A DNA stretch of 64,000 nucleotides from Alphaproteobacteria bacterium (GTDB taxonomy: Bacteria; Pseudomonadota; Alphaproteobacteria; UBA6615): positions 1 to 64,000 of the forward strand of contig JAJFJA010000061.1 in NCBI GenBank assembly GCA_021774445.1. The letters run 5' to 3'. Of this stretch, positions 53,237-62,222 are shown one piece after another. How positions within the stretch are numbered: the first letter of the stretch is position 1; the number at the start of each line of letters is the position of its first letter. The notes under the pieces were generated by a model, which was not told the DNA's origin, ran no database searches, and saw only the letters and a list, made by a program, of their open reading frames with translations. Position numbers and translations under genes: made by a program.

Positions 53237-54157
53237 ATGGACCAGATTATCGCCGGCGAACCAGATCAAGTGGCCGCGCCGATCAAGGATGGCGACACCG
53301 CCAGTTTCATGGCCGACGTCATTGAAGCGTCCCAGGAAGTTCCGATTATCGTCGATTTCTGGGCGACCTGGTGCGGCCCCTGCAAACAACTCACGCCGGC
53401 GCTGGAAAAAGTCGTGCGCGACGCCCGCGGCGCCGTCCGCCTCGTCAAGATCGATGTCGACAAGAACCCGGACCTGTCGCAGCAACTTCGCATTCAATCG
53501 ATCCCGACGGTCTACGCCTTTCACGGCGGCCGCCCCGTCGATGCTTTTCAGGGCGCCCTGCCGGAGAGCCAGATCAAGGCCTGGGTCGATAAGCTCATCG
53601 CCACCGCCGGCGGCGCCGCCGGCGCGTCGCCCGTAGCGGAGGCGCTGGCCGCCGCGGAAGCCGCCATCCAAGCCGGCGATAACGGCAGCGCCACGACCAT
53701 CTATGGCCAGGTTCTCACCCACGAACCCGATAATCTTGCGGCCCAGGTCGGCCTCGCCAAATGTTATCTCCAAACCGGCGACAGCGAAGCGGCCCGCGAG
53801 GTCATCGATCAGGTGCCGGCGGAGTCCCGCGACAGCGCCGAGGTGAGAGCGGTCCTGTCGGCGCTGGAGCTCGCCGAAACCGCCAGCGCGGCGGCCGGGC
53901 GCCAGGATGAATTGCATGCCGCTCTGGCCGCCAACGAGAATGACCACCAGGCCCGCTACGACCTGGCGCTCGCTCTTTATGGTAACGGCGACACGGCGGC
54001 GGCGATTGCTGCGTTGCTGGAGGTCGTCCGTCGCGACCGTGCCTGGAACGACGAGGCCGCCCGCCAACAGCTCTTGAAAATCTTTGAGGCACTCGGCCCG
54101 ACCGATCCCCTGACCCTGGAGTCCCGGCGCCAACTATCGACAATGCTGTTCTCATGA
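53237..54157 (+). CDS. cnoX: thioredoxin-TPR co-chaperone (CnoX/YbbN-like)
   Basis: 306 aa; ATG at 53237 after GAGGAAAT. An N-terminal thioredoxin domain (VDFWATWCGPCKQL; C46 and C49) is followed from about residue 125 by TPR-like helical repeats (AEAAIQAGDNGSATTIYGQVL, LAAQVGLAKCYLQTGDSEAA). CnoX/YbbN proteins protect unfolded proteins from aggregation and pass them to GroEL or DnaK. Unlike E. coli YbbN (SxxC), both active-site cysteines are kept, so it may also act as an oxidoreductase. Overlaps the LON gene by 4 bases. Confidence 0.88.
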   Translation: MDQIIAGEPDQVAAPIKDGDTASFMADVIEASQEVPIIVDFWATWCGPCKQLTPALEKVVRDARGAVRLVKIDVDKNPDLSQQLRIQSIPTVYAFHGGRPVDAFQGALPESQIKAWVDKLIATAGGAAGASPVAEALAAAEAAIQAGDNGSATTIYGQVLTHEPDNLAAQVGLAKCYLQTGDSEAAREVIDQVPAESRDSAEVRAVLSALELAETASAAAGRQDELHAALAANENDHQARYDLALALYGNGDTAAAIAALLEVVRRDRAWNDEAARQQLLKIFEALGPTDPLTLESRRQLSTMLFS

Positions 54158-54831
54158 CCCTCGGCTCGTTCGAACCCAGCTTCGCCGACCTGCCGGCCGA
54201 ACTGCCGATATTTCCCTTGCCCGGCGCGCTGCTGCTGCCCCATGGCCAGCTCCCCCTCAATATCTTTGAGCCCCGCTATCTCGAGATGATCTCGGCCGCC
54301 CTCGCCGGCCCCCGTATGATCGGCATGATTCAGCCGGCCGCCGACGTCGATCAAGCCGGTCCGGTCGCCGATGAGGTGCCGATTTTTTCCGTCGGCTGCG
54401 CCGGCCGCATCGTCGCTTTTCAGGAGGCTGACGATCATCGCCTGCTGATCACGCTCAAGGGCATCTGCCGTTTTGCGGTCACCGAGGAGCTGCCGGTCTA
54501 CCAAGGCTTCCGCCGGGTCCGCCCCGACTACGCGCCCTACGCCGCCGACCTCGGACCGGAAGTCGACGCCGACATCGATCGCCTCCGCCTTCTCGGTGAT
54601 CTGCGTGCCTATTTCGACGAAAGCGGCATCGCCGCGGATTGGGATGCCATCGAGCGCGCCCCGACCGCCCGTTTGGTCACGACGTTGGCCATGGTTTGCC
54701 CTTTTGAGACCGATGAAAAGCAGGCCCTGCTTGAAAGCCCCGACACCGCGCGCCGCGCGAAACTGATGATTGCCCTGATCGAGGCCGCCCTGCGCAGCGA
54801 CGATTTGACCACCCGCACGGCGCGCCACTGA
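54154..54831 (+). CDS. LON substrate-binding-domain protein (peptidase S16, N-terminal domain only)
   Basis: 225 aa. LPIFPLPGALLLPHGQLPLNIFEPRYLEMI is the conserved start of the LON/PUA domain (LPIFPLPGALLLPHGQ, then LPLNIFEPRYLEMI), followed by YQGFRRVRPDY and a C-terminal helical part. There is no AAA or Ser-Lys protease domain, so this is a stand-alone LON domain protein as widely found in alphaproteobacteria. Function unknown; possibly substrate recognition. ATG at 54154 overlaps the previous stop, and the next gene begins directly after its stop. Confidence 0.85.
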   Translation: MTLGSFEPSFADLPAELPIFPLPGALLLPHGQLPLNIFEPRYLEMISAALAGPRMIGMIQPAADVDQAGPVADEVPIFSVGCAGRIVAFQEADDHRLLITLKGICRFAVTEELPVYQGFRRVRPDYAPYAADLGPEVDADIDRLRLLGDLRAYFDESGIAADWDAIERAPTARLVTTLAMVCPFETDEKQALLESPDTARRAKLMIALIEAALRSDDLTTRTARH

Positions 54832-55047
54832 ATGACCGAGGATCCGCAGATGCCCCCAGCGCGCGCCGCCATTGACCCCAAACTTCTCGAGATCTTGGTC
54901 TGCCCGCTCACCAAGGGGCCGCTGCGCTATGTCCCCGACCAGCAGGAACTGGTCAGCGAACAAGCCGGCCTCGCCTACCCGATCCGCGACGGCATCCCGA
55001 TTATGCTGGCCGAAGAGGCGCGCGAACTCGAGGATAACGAGCGTTAG
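54832..55047 (+). CDS. Trm112-family small zinc-ribbon-like protein
   Basis: 71 aa starting at the base after the LON gene. ILVCPLTKGPLRY and AYPIRDGIPIMLAEEARE are the Trm112/YcaR signatures; this version keeps one cysteine of the CPxC pair (CPLT), so zinc binding is not expected. In eukaryotes Trm112 activates methyltransferases; bacterial single-domain forms are of unclear role and are commonly encoded beside LON-domain genes. Three bases separate it from the next gene. Confidence 0.88.
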   Translation: MTEDPQMPPARAAIDPKLLEILVCPLTKGPLRYVPDQQELVSEQAGLAYPIRDGIPIMLAEEARELEDNER

Positions 55048-55050
55048 CCG

Positions 55051-55422
55051 GTGAGCACGCCGGAGACCCAGCACTGGCCGCAAGAAATCGACTACGATTC
55101 GGCATCGAAACGACTACGGATCGTTTTCGATAACGGCGTCGACGTCAGCTTGTCGGCGGAGTTGTTGCGGGTCGAGAGTCCGTCCGCCGAGGTTAGGGGT
55201 CACGGCGCCGGACAAAAGACCATCGTCCCCGGCCGCCGCCATGTCGGTATCATGAAAGTCGAACCCGTCGGCAACTACGCCGTTCGGCTGGTCTTCGACG
55301 ACCTGCACGACACCGGTCTTTACAGTTGGCGCTATCTCTATGAACTCGGCCAGACCCAGGATCGGCTCTGGCAAGACTATCTCGCCGCCCTCGACCAACA
55401 GGGCCTAAGCCGCGATCCGTAG
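55051..55422 (+). CDS. DUF971 (gamma-butyrobetaine hydroxylase-like N-terminal domain) protein
   Basis: 123 aa from a GTG at 55051. QEIDYDSASKRLRIVFDNG, LRVESPSAEVRGHG and YAVRLVFDDLHDTGLYSWRYLYELG are the DUF971 consensus. DUF971 proteins are linked to iron-sulfur cluster work (as in ApbC/Mrp context), but no enzymatic function is firmly set. It ends the proX to DUF971 run. Convergent with ubiH. Confidence 0.88.
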   Translation: MSTPETQHWPQEIDYDSASKRLRIVFDNGVDVSLSAELLRVESPSAEVRGHGAGQKTIVPGRRHVGIMKVEPVGNYAVRLVFDDLHDTGLYSWRYLYELGQTQDRLWQDYLAALDQQGLSRDP

Positions 55423-55428
55423 CCCGCC

Positions 55429-55461
55429 CCGTCTTTGCGAGCGACTGTAAAGCAATCCACC
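55429..55461. repeat. short intergenic repeat, copy 2
   Basis: CCGTCTTTGCGAGCG followed by AAAGCAATCCACC, matching the copy at 46371-46403 over the first and last parts. It lies between the convergent DUF971 and ubiH genes. Confidence 0.55.
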
Positions 55462-55498
55462 CGCCTCCGCCGGACGAGCGCGGCGCCCCGGGCCGGCC

Positions 55499-56731
55499 CT
55501 ACAGCGCCTCGCCCCGCGCCAAGCGCGGCAGCGTCCCCACTACCCCCATGGCGTGGCGCATGAACAACCGCCGCAGCGGCGGCACCGCGTTCACCGCCGC
55601 CAGTCCGAGGTCGCGGCCCAGCCGCACCGGCGCAATGTCGTTGGAAAACAGCCGGTTCAGTCCGTCGGTGACGAACATCAGCAGCGTGTTGTCGAAGCAC
55701 CGCCACTGCTCATAGCGCCGCAACACCGCGGCACTGCCCACATCGAGGCCGAGCCGCCGCGCATCCACCACCAACTCGGCCAGGGCCGCCACGTCGCGCA
55801 GCCCCATATTGAGGCCTTGCCCGGCAATCGGATGGATCGCATGCGCCGCATCGCCGACCAGTGCCATGCGCGGCGCCGTGTAGCGTTCGGCATGCAGCAC
55901 CCCCAAGGGATAGCACCAGCGCGGCCCGATCACCGCCGGCGCCCCGAGAAAGTCGCCGAACCGGCGTGCCAACTCGGCCTCGAACGCCTTGTCCGGCAGC
56001 GCTGTCATCGCCGGCGCCAGCGCCCGCCGCTCCGTCCACACGATCGATGACAGATGGCGGCCTTGATCGTCATCCAGCAACGGCAGAATCGCAAACGGCC
56101 CGGCCGGCAAGAAGCGTTCATGGGCAATGTTGCGGTGCGGCCGCTCATGCGCGACGGTGCAAACGATGCCGGATTGCCGGTATTGCCACTCGGCAACGGC
56201 AATCCCCATACGCTGCCGCTGCGCCGAATGCCGTCCGTCACAGGCGAACAGCACCGCGGCGGTGATCTCCCTGCCATCCTCGAGCGTGACCCGCACCCCC
56301 GGTCCCTCCTCGACGACCTGCGCCACCGCCACCGGTGCCAGCAAGTCGAGCCTGTCGAGACTTGCCGCCAGTTGCAGCAGGGCCGCGCGGATCACCCGGT
56401 TCTCCACCATGTAGCCCATCGGCCGGTCGCCGATCTCCGCATGGTCGTAATGCAGGAACCAAGGCGACTCCTGATCGCTGACCCTAATCTCCTTGATCGG
56501 GCAGGCTTGCCCGGCGAGCCGCGGCCACAACCCGATCCCCGCCAACACCTGCTGACTGCCATGGGCGATCGCCGAAGCCCGGCCGTCGAACTCGGCCGCA
56601 AGCCACTTTGCTGGCGTCCCGCTGTCGAGCACGACCACCTTGAGCCCGGCCCCGGCCAAGCCGCAGGCCAGGCTTAGCCCGACCATGCCGCCGCCGATAA
56701 TCACGACCTCGCTGCGTATCGGATCCCTCAT
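55499..56731 (-). CDS. ubiH: FAD-dependent ubiquinone biosynthesis hydroxylase, UbiH/Coq6 family
   Basis: 410 aa from the ATG at 56731 (a GTG lies directly before it). VVIIGGGMVGLSLACGLAGAG is the FAD dinucleotide loop, FACDGRHSAQRQRMGI the GD/DG motif, and MALVGDAAHAIHPIAGQGLNMGLRD the second FAD motif typical of UbiH/UbiF/VisC (shown here as MALVGDAAHAIHP and IAGQGLNMGLRD). It hydroxylates the aromatic ring of ubiquinone precursors at the membrane. Which position (UbiH, UbiF or UbiI) is not decidable from sequence. Divergent from amtB across a 291-base gap. Confidence 0.88.
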   Translation of the reverse strand: MRDPIRSEVVIIGGGMVGLSLACGLAGAGLKVVVLDSGTPAKWLAAEFDGRASAIAHGSQQVLAGIGLWPRLAGQACPIKEIRVSDQESPWFLHYDHAEIGDRPMGYMVENRVIRAALLQLAASLDRLDLLAPVAVAQVVEEGPGVRVTLEDGREITAAVLFACDGRHSAQRQRMGIAVAEWQYRQSGIVCTVAHERPHRNIAHERFLPAGPFAILPLLDDDQGRHLSSIVWTERRALAPAMTALPDKAFEAELARRFGDFLGAPAVIGPRWCYPLGVLHAERYTAPRMALVGDAAHAIHPIAGQGLNMGLRDVAALAELVVDARRLGLDVGSAAVLRRYEQWRCFDNTLLMFVTDGLNRLFSNDIAPVRLGRDLGLAAVNAVPPLRRLFMRHAMGVVGTLPRLARGEAL

Positions 56732-56880
56732 CACGGGTCGCTCTCATTCTGTACGAGATGCCGGGCCACCATGGCGCCTCCACTCTCCTACCGGAGCCAT
56801 CGCCTGTCCAGCGATCGCCGACCGGCCGCGTCATCGAGTCGCCGCGCCCGCGCTCATTATTTAGTCACGTCTTTTACCCG

Positions 56881-56897
56881 TGCCTATTTCCTAGGCA
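56881..56897. promoter_or_regulatory. NtrC-like enhancer site
   Basis: TGCCTATTTCCTAGGCA is a perfect 6-base inverted repeat with a 5-base centre and TGC...GCA ends, the layout of NtrC-binding sites (TGCACC-N5-GGTGCA). It lies about 65-80 bases before the sigma-54 promoter, the usual spacing for an enhancer. Confidence 0.5.
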
Positions 56898-56960
56898 TAA
56901 TCTCGGGGCCGGCCCGCCGCCGGCCCGCCAACAGCGCCCGACGAACCGCCGCTACGGCGC

Positions 56961-56976
56961 TTGGCACGGTTCTTGA
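56961..56976 (+). promoter_or_regulatory. sigma-54 (RpoN) promoter of amtB
   Basis: TTGGCACGGTTCTTGA matches the sigma-54 consensus TGGCAC-N5-TTGC in all but the last base, with the GG and TTG pair correctly spaced. It lies 46 bases before the amtB start and points toward it. This fits nitrogen-limitation control through NtrC. Confidence 0.7.
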
Positions 56977-57022
56977 GTTGGTGTCCCCGGGTTAACGCGC
57001 CAAAAAGGTCAAGGAGAGGATT

Positions 57023-58321
57023 GTGTACGTGTCCGCAACTCGCAAATACGCCGGTCTGGTGGCTCTGGTCGCCGCCGCCGCAACCACCCCGGCCATGGCG
57101 CAGGAAACCGCGCTGGACAGCGGCGACACCGCCTGGATGATGACATCGACCGTGCTCGTGCTGATGATGACGATTCCCGGTCTCGCCCTCTTTTACGGCG
57201 GTATGGTGCGCAAGAAGAATGTGCTCACGACGATCATGCAGAGTTTCGCCGTCACCTGCCTGATGACGGTGATTTGGATGGTTGTCGGCTATTCTCTCGC
57301 CTTCTCCGATGGCGGTGCCGCGAACACCTTTGTTGGCGGTTTCAGCAACCTCTTCTTGGGCAATCTCGGTATCGACGCCCTCAGCGGCACCATTCCCGAG
57401 ACCGTCTTCATGACCTTTCAGATGACCTTCGCCATTATCACGCCGGCGTTGATCACCGGGGCCTTTGCCGATCGCATGAAGTTTTCCGCCATGCTGCTTT
57501 TCCTCGGCGCCTGGAGCGTCATCGTCTACGCACCGGTCACTCATTGGGTTTGGGGCGGCGGTTTTCTCGGCAATCTTGGTGTGCTCGATTTCGCCGGCGG
57601 CACTGTCGTCCACATCAATGCCGGCATCGCCGGCTTGGTTGCCGCGATGGTCCTCGGCAAGCGCCGCGGCTACGGTACCGAAAACATGGCGCCCCACAAT
57701 CTGGTGCTCAGTGTCATCGGCGCCAGCTTGCTGTGGGTCGGCTGGTTCGGCTTCAACGCCGGCTCGGCGCTCACCGCCGGCACCCTGGCCGGCATGGCCA
57801 TGACGGTAACCCAGATCTGCACCGCCGCCGCCGCTTTGTCCTGGATGTTTCTCGAATGGGTGCTGCGCGGCAAGCCCAGCATCCTCGGCATCATCTCCGG
57901 CGCCATTGCTGGCCTGGTCGCGGTTACCCCGGCGGCTGGCTTTGTCGATCCCCGCGGTGCGCTGATTATCGGCATCGCTGCCGGGATCGCCTGTTACTTC
58001 GGCGCCACCTGGCTCAAGCGCGCCGGCGGTTACGACGATTCCCTCGACGTCTTCGGCGTCCATGGCGTCGGCGGCATCGTTGGCGCTCTGCTCACCGGCG
58101 TCTTCGCCGTTGAGGTCATTGGCGGCACGCCTGGGCTGTTGGAAGGCAATCCGGGCCAGGTTTGGACCCAGTTCGTCGGCATCCTGGCGACCTTGGTTTG
58201 GTCCGGATTGGCCACTTTGGTAATTCTGAAGGTTGTCGACCGGGTCGTCGGTCTGCGCGTCCCCGAACAGGCCGAGATCGAAGGGCTCGACATCAATCTC
58301 CATGGTGAAGTGGTGCAATAG
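57023..58321 (+). CDS. amtB: ammonium transporter
   Basis: 432 aa from a GTG at 57023, 5 bases after an AAGGAGAGGA ribosome site. A signal peptide of about 26 residues (cleavage near AMAQ-ET) precedes 11 membrane helices. FYGGMVRKKNVLTTIMQSF, THWVWGGGFLG and HINAGIAGLVAAMVLG carry the Amt family motifs, with conserved His residues for the pore. AmtB conducts NH3/NH4+ across the inner membrane when nitrogen is scarce. Expression is likely RpoN/NtrC-dependent given the promoter. Unusually there is no PII gene upstream. Confidence 0.95.
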   Translation: MYVSATRKYAGLVALVAAAATTPAMAQETALDSGDTAWMMTSTVLVLMMTIPGLALFYGGMVRKKNVLTTIMQSFAVTCLMTVIWMVVGYSLAFSDGGAANTFVGGFSNLFLGNLGIDALSGTIPETVFMTFQMTFAIITPALITGAFADRMKFSAMLLFLGAWSVIVYAPVTHWVWGGGFLGNLGVLDFAGGTVVHINAGIAGLVAAMVLGKRRGYGTENMAPHNLVLSVIGASLLWVGWFGFNAGSALTAGTLAGMAMTVTQICTAAAALSWMFLEWVLRGKPSILGIISGAIAGLVAVTPAAGFVDPRGALIIGIAAGIACYFGATWLKRAGGYDDSLDVFGVHGVGGIVGALLTGVFAVEVIGGTPGLLEGNPGQVWTQFVGILATLVWSGLATLVILKVVDRVVGLRVPEQAEIEGLDINLHGEVVQ

Positions 58322-58352
58322 CGGCCGCCAATCCCCCCCACCGGCACTAAGG

Positions 58353-58382
58353 GCCGTCACCATCGTGGCGGCGCTCTCTTTT
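58353..58382 (+). terminator. rho-independent terminator after amtB
   Basis: GCCGTCAC, loop CATC, GTGGCGGC form an 8-base stem (one G-U in RNA), followed by a T-rich tail GCTCTCTTTT. It lies 32 bases past the amtB stop and would end the amtB transcript. Confidence 0.5.
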
Positions 58383-58464
58383 GTGTTAGCTTTATCGATC
58401 TCTTAGCTTGTCTAGCCAAACCATTGAGCTTACGATCCGATTCCGCCGCAGCTAGCCATGCGCG

Positions 58465-59664
58465 ATGCATAACGACCGCCTCGACACCCTGACGGACTAT
58501 CCTTTTGATCGCCTGCGCAGCCTTTTGCGCGGGATCGATCCGCCGTCCGCCGTACCCCCGGTGCTGATGCACATTGGCGAGCCCAAACACCAGCCCCCGG
58601 CGCTGATCGCCCCGATCGTTGCCGAGCATGCCGACGATTGGCGCCGTTACCCGCCGCCGAACGGCACCCCGGCATTTCGCGAAACCGTCGTCGCCTGGCT
58701 CAACCGCCGCTACCGCTTGCCCGCCGGTATGCTCGATCCGGACCGCCATGTCGCCCTTGTCGCCGGCACCCGGGAAGCCTTGTTTCTCACCGCCCTCGCC
58801 ACGGTTCCCACCGCCAAGCGGGGTCGCCGTCCGGCGGTCCTGATGCCCAATCCCTTCTATCAGGTCTATGTCGGTGCTGCCGAAATCGCCGGCGCCGAAG
58901 CGGTTTTATTGCCGGCGTCCGCGGCCAACGGATTTCAGCCCGATTTGGCGACCGTGTCCCCCGAGCTGCTCGATCGCACGGCGCTTGTCTATCTCAACTC
59001 ACCGGCGAACCCGCAGGGATCGGTCGCGGATCTTGCCCAATTGTGCGCCGCCATTCGCCTCGCCCGCGATCATGATTTTATGCTCGCGGTGGACGAATGT
59101 TACGCCGAGATCTACACCGCCGATCCGCCGCCGGGCGGTCTTGAAGCCTGCGCCACCCTTGCCGGCGGTTGCGCCAATGTTTTGGTGTTCCACAGCCTCA
59201 GCAAACGCTCCAGTGCCCCTGGTCTACGCTCCGGATTCGTCGCCGGCGACCCCGACTTCATCGCCCGTTTTATGCGCTTGCGCCAATATGCCGGCGCCCT
59301 TGTCCCATTGCCCGTGGTCGCCGCGTCCGCAGCTTTGTGGCGGGACGAGGCCCATGTCGAAGCCAACCGCGCCCTCTACCGCGAGAAATTCGCCCTCGCC
59401 GGGGATCTCCTCGGCGACCATCCGGCCACTCGGCCCGCCGGTGGTTTCTACCTCTGGCTCGATGTCGGTGACGGTGAGGCGGCGGCGCGGCGCTTGTGGG
59501 CGGAGGCCGCAATTCAGGTCATGCCCGGCACTTATTTGGCCCGCGACCAAGCCGGCGGCAATCCCGGCGCGGCCTATATCCGCGCCGCCCTCGTCCACGA
59601 CCTGGACACCACAAGCGACGCGATAACGCGTTTGAATCACGTGCTGGCCGGCCGGCTGGCATGA
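58465..59664 (+). CDS. dapC: class I aminotransferase, N-succinyldiaminopimelate aminotransferase-like (DapC)
   Basis: 399 aa from the ATG at 58465 (an ATG at 58458 runs into a stop). PLP motifs: IGEPKHQPP, RYPPPNGTPAFRE, NPFYQVYVGAAE, YLNSPANPQGS, DECYAEIY and FHSLSKRSSAPGLRSG with Schiff-base K247. The motif set agrees with alphaproteobacterial DapC, which makes the L,L-diaminopimelate precursor for lysine and peptidoglycan, but other class I aminotransferases look similar. It lies between amtB and ftsK, a common order in Rhodospirillales. Confidence 0.8.
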   Translation: MHNDRLDTLTDYPFDRLRSLLRGIDPPSAVPPVLMHIGEPKHQPPALIAPIVAEHADDWRRYPPPNGTPAFRETVVAWLNRRYRLPAGMLDPDRHVALVAGTREALFLTALATVPTAKRGRRPAVLMPNPFYQVYVGAAEIAGAEAVLLPASAANGFQPDLATVSPELLDRTALVYLNSPANPQGSVADLAQLCAAIRLARDHDFMLAVDECYAEIYTADPPPGGLEACATLAGGCANVLVFHSLSKRSSAPGLRSGFVAGDPDFIARFMRLRQYAGALVPLPVVAASAALWRDEAHVEANRALYREKFALAGDLLGDHPATRPAGGFYLWLDVGDGEAAARRLWAEAAIQVMPGTYLARDQAGGNPGAAYIRAALVHDLDTTSDAITRLNHVLAGRLA

Positions 59665-59682
59665 GTTTGATGAGGTAGCACC

Positions 59683-62097
59683 ATGGCGGCAAAGCGCAAG
59701 ACACGAGCAACGGCCTCAGGTTTCGTGCCCCAGGTCTTGCGGGATTATTGCGCCCGGCGCCTGACCGACGCCACCGGTTGGTCCTTGCTGGTCATGGCCG
59801 GTTTCATGGCCCTGGCGGTGCTCAGCTTCAATCCTGCCGACCCGTCTCTGAACCACGCGGTAGAAGGGTCGGCCAGCAATCTGCTCGGCACCGGCGGCGC
59901 GGTCACCGCCGATTTGCTGATCCAGTTCCTCGGTCTCGCCGCCGCCTTACCGGTCCTGGTTTTGTTTGCTTGGGGCCTGCGCATCCTGCTCGGCCGTGAG
60001 CTCCCGCGGCCCACCCGCCGCGTCGTACTGCTTACCATCGCGATCGCCGCCACCGCTTTTGCCCTGACCGTGTTCGACCGGCCCAGCACCGACCAGCTCG
60101 GCGCCTATCCCGGCGGCGCCATCGGTGTTCTGTTGGTGCGGCCGCTCAATCATTTCGGCGCCGGTCTCGGCCTCACGCCGGGCAGCATCGCCTTGGTTGC
60201 CGCGACCATCGCCCTCTTGCTCGGCCTCTACGTGCTCGGCATCACCCCCGGCGAATGGCGCCAGGCCGGCCGCGCCGCCGCCGGCGGGGCCCGGGTCTCC
60301 GCCGCCGCCACCGGACGCGCCGCGCGGCTTGGCGCCACCGCGGCCCGCCGCGGCGCCCGTTATGTCAGCGAGGCCAGGGCCCGCGCCCGCAGCGAGCCGC
60401 GCCTGAAGATCGAAAAATCCCCTTCCGTCAGGGCCAAACAGCCCGCGCCCGTACCGGAGGTCGAGACCACTGAACGGCGCGCGCCGATCGTCGAGACCAG
60501 AAGCTCGCCGCCACGTGTCAGCAAGCGCGCCCTTTCCGGTCGCCAGAAGCGCCTCGATTTGCCGGTCCCGGTTGGCGAGTACGAGTTGCCGCCGCTGGAT
60601 CTGTTGACCCCGCCGCCCCATGACGGCGCGGCCGCGCAAATCAACGAGGAAGCTCTCGAAGAGAACGCCCGCTTACTCGAATCCGTGCTGGAGGATTTCG
60701 GCGTTCGCGGCGAGATCGTCAAAGTCCGCCCCGGCCCCGTGGTCACCTTGTACGAACTCGAGCCCGCGCCCGGCACCAAGACCAGCCGGGTCATCTCCCT
60801 CGCCGACGACATTGCCCGTTCCATGAGCGCGGTATCCGTACGCATCGCCGTGGTTCCCGGCCGCAACGCCATCGGCATCGAGCTCCCCAACGCCCACCGC
60901 GAGATGGTCCATTTGCAGGAGTTGCTCGCCTGCAACGAGTTCGAAAAATCCCAAGGCGCCCTGACCCTTGCGCTCGGCAAGGACATCGGCGGCACCCCGG
61001 TGGTCGTCGATCTCGCGCGCATGCCCCATCTGCTGATCGCCGGCACCACCGGCTCTGGCAAGTCGGTGGGCGTGAACTCGATGATCTTGTCCCTGCTCTA
61101 CCGTCTGCGTCCCGACCAGTGCCGCTTCATCATGATCGATCCCAAAATGCTGGAGCTGTCGGTATATCAGGGCATACCCCATCTCATGGCGCCGGTGGTC
61201 ACCGATGCCAAGAAGGCGGTCGTCGCCCTGAAATGGGTCGTGCGCGAGATGGAGAACCGCTATCGCGCCATGTCCAAACTCGGTGTCCGCAATATCGCCG
61301 GTTACAATCAGCGCCTCGAACACGCCCGCAGCAAAGGCGAAATCTTACAGCGCCGCGTCCAGACCGGCTTCGACCCCGACACCGGCAAGCCGGTTTTCGA
61401 GGAGCAGGCCCTCGACACCACCGCCTTGCCTCATATTGTCGTCATCGTCGATGAGATGGCCGACCTTATGCTGGTCGCCGGCAAGGATGTCGAAGCGGCC
61501 ATTCAGCGCCTCGCCCAAATGGCCCGCGCCGCCGGTATTCATCTCATCATGGCCACGCAGCGGCCGTCCGTCGATGTCGTCACCGGCACCATCAAGGCCA
61601 ACTTCCCGACCCGCATCAGCTTCCAGGTCACCAGCAAGATCGATAGCCGCACCATCCTGGGCGGACAGGGCGCCGAGCAACTGCTCGGCATGGGCGATAT
61701 GCTCAACATGGCCGGTGGCGGCCGCATCACCCGTGTGCACGGCCCCTTTGTCTCCGACGCCGAGGTCGAGGATATCGTCATGTTTCTCAAGCAACAGGGT
61801 GAGCCGGACTATATCGACGAGGTCACCGAGGACGACGACGTCGCGGCCGGCATTCCCGGTTTCGAGATCACCAGCCTGGGCGACTCCGACGGCGGCGAAA
61901 ACTCCCTCTACGATCAGGCCGTGGCCTTGGTCACGCGCGAGGGCAAGGCCTCCACCAGCTTCGTCCAGCGTCATCTCCAGATCGGCTACAACCGCGCCGC
62001 CCGCATTATCGAGCAGATGGAGAAGGAGGGCGTCATCAGCGGCGCCAATCATGTCGGCAAAAGAGAAGTCCTTGCCGGCGCCCCGCCGGAGATCTGA
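59683..62097 (+). CDS. ftsK: DNA translocase FtsK
   Basis: 804 aa; ATG at 59683 after TGAGGTAG. Four N-terminal membrane helices (within about residues 25-190) are followed by a short basic linker, then the motor: DFGVRGEIVKVRPGPVVTLYELEPAPGTK is the alpha domain start (DFGVRGEIVKVRPGP), GTTGSGKS is Walker A at about 454-461, IVIVDEMADLM Walker B near 590, and a C-terminal winged-helix gamma domain (TSFVQRHLQIGYNRAARIIEQ) that reads KOPS sequences. It moves chromosome ends through the division septum and drives XerCD at dif. Confidence 0.96.
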   Translation: MAAKRKTRATASGFVPQVLRDYCARRLTDATGWSLLVMAGFMALAVLSFNPADPSLNHAVEGSASNLLGTGGAVTADLLIQFLGLAAALPVLVLFAWGLRILLGRELPRPTRRVVLLTIAIAATAFALTVFDRPSTDQLGAYPGGAIGVLLVRPLNHFGAGLGLTPGSIALVAATIALLLGLYVLGITPGEWRQAGRAAAGGARVSAAATGRAARLGATAARRGARYVSEARARARSEPRLKIEKSPSVRAKQPAPVPEVETTERRAPIVETRSSPPRVSKRALSGRQKRLDLPVPVGEYELPPLDLLTPPPHDGAAAQINEEALEENARLLESVLEDFGVRGEIVKVRPGPVVTLYELEPAPGTKTSRVISLADDIARSMSAVSVRIAVVPGRNAIGIELPNAHREMVHLQELLACNEFEKSQGALTLALGKDIGGTPVVVDLARMPHLLIAGTTGSGKSVGVNSMILSLLYRLRPDQCRFIMIDPKMLELSVYQGIPHLMAPVVTDAKKAVVALKWVVREMENRYRAMSKLGVRNIAGYNQRLEHARSKGEILQRRVQTGFDPDTGKPVFEEQALDTTALPHIVVIVDEMADLMLVAGKDVEAAIQRLAQMARAAGIHLIMATQRPSVDVVTGTIKANFPTRISFQVTSKIDSRTILGGQGAEQLLGMGDMLNMAGGGRITRVHGPFVSDAEVEDIVMFLKQQGEPDYIDEVTEDDDVAAGIPGFEITSLGDSDGGENSLYDQAVALVTREGKASTSFVQRHLQIGYNRAARIIEQMEKEGVISGANHVGKREVLAGAPPEI

Positions 62098-62222
62098 TCC
62101 GCCGCAGCTGAAGGCGGTGAGCGCGGCATGGCGATCCACCGGGGCCGGCCGCGGCAACCGGGGTCTGGCCGGCCTCCCTGCCACCCTTGGCATTGCCGCG
62201 GACCGTCCCCATCTAAGCCATC

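Larger units (their letters stand above)
56735..57022. other. amtB/ubiH intergenic control region
   Basis: The largest gap in the window, 288 bases between divergent ubiH and amtB. No gene is seen in it; in particular there is no room for a glnK/glnZ PII gene. It contains the NtrC-like site and sigma-54 promoter described separately, an AT-rich block around 56858-56895, and the amtB ribosome site AAGGAGAGGA. Confidence 0.7.

Noticed and set aside
56891..58363. 490-aa open frame on -, opposite amtB
   Set aside because: Low-complexity Gly/Asp/His-rich translation, antisense to a textbook Amt protein.
62097..62222. GC-rich hairpins (GGCCGGCC) between ftsK and lolA as a terminator
   Set aside because: Short palindromes expected at this base composition, no T-run.
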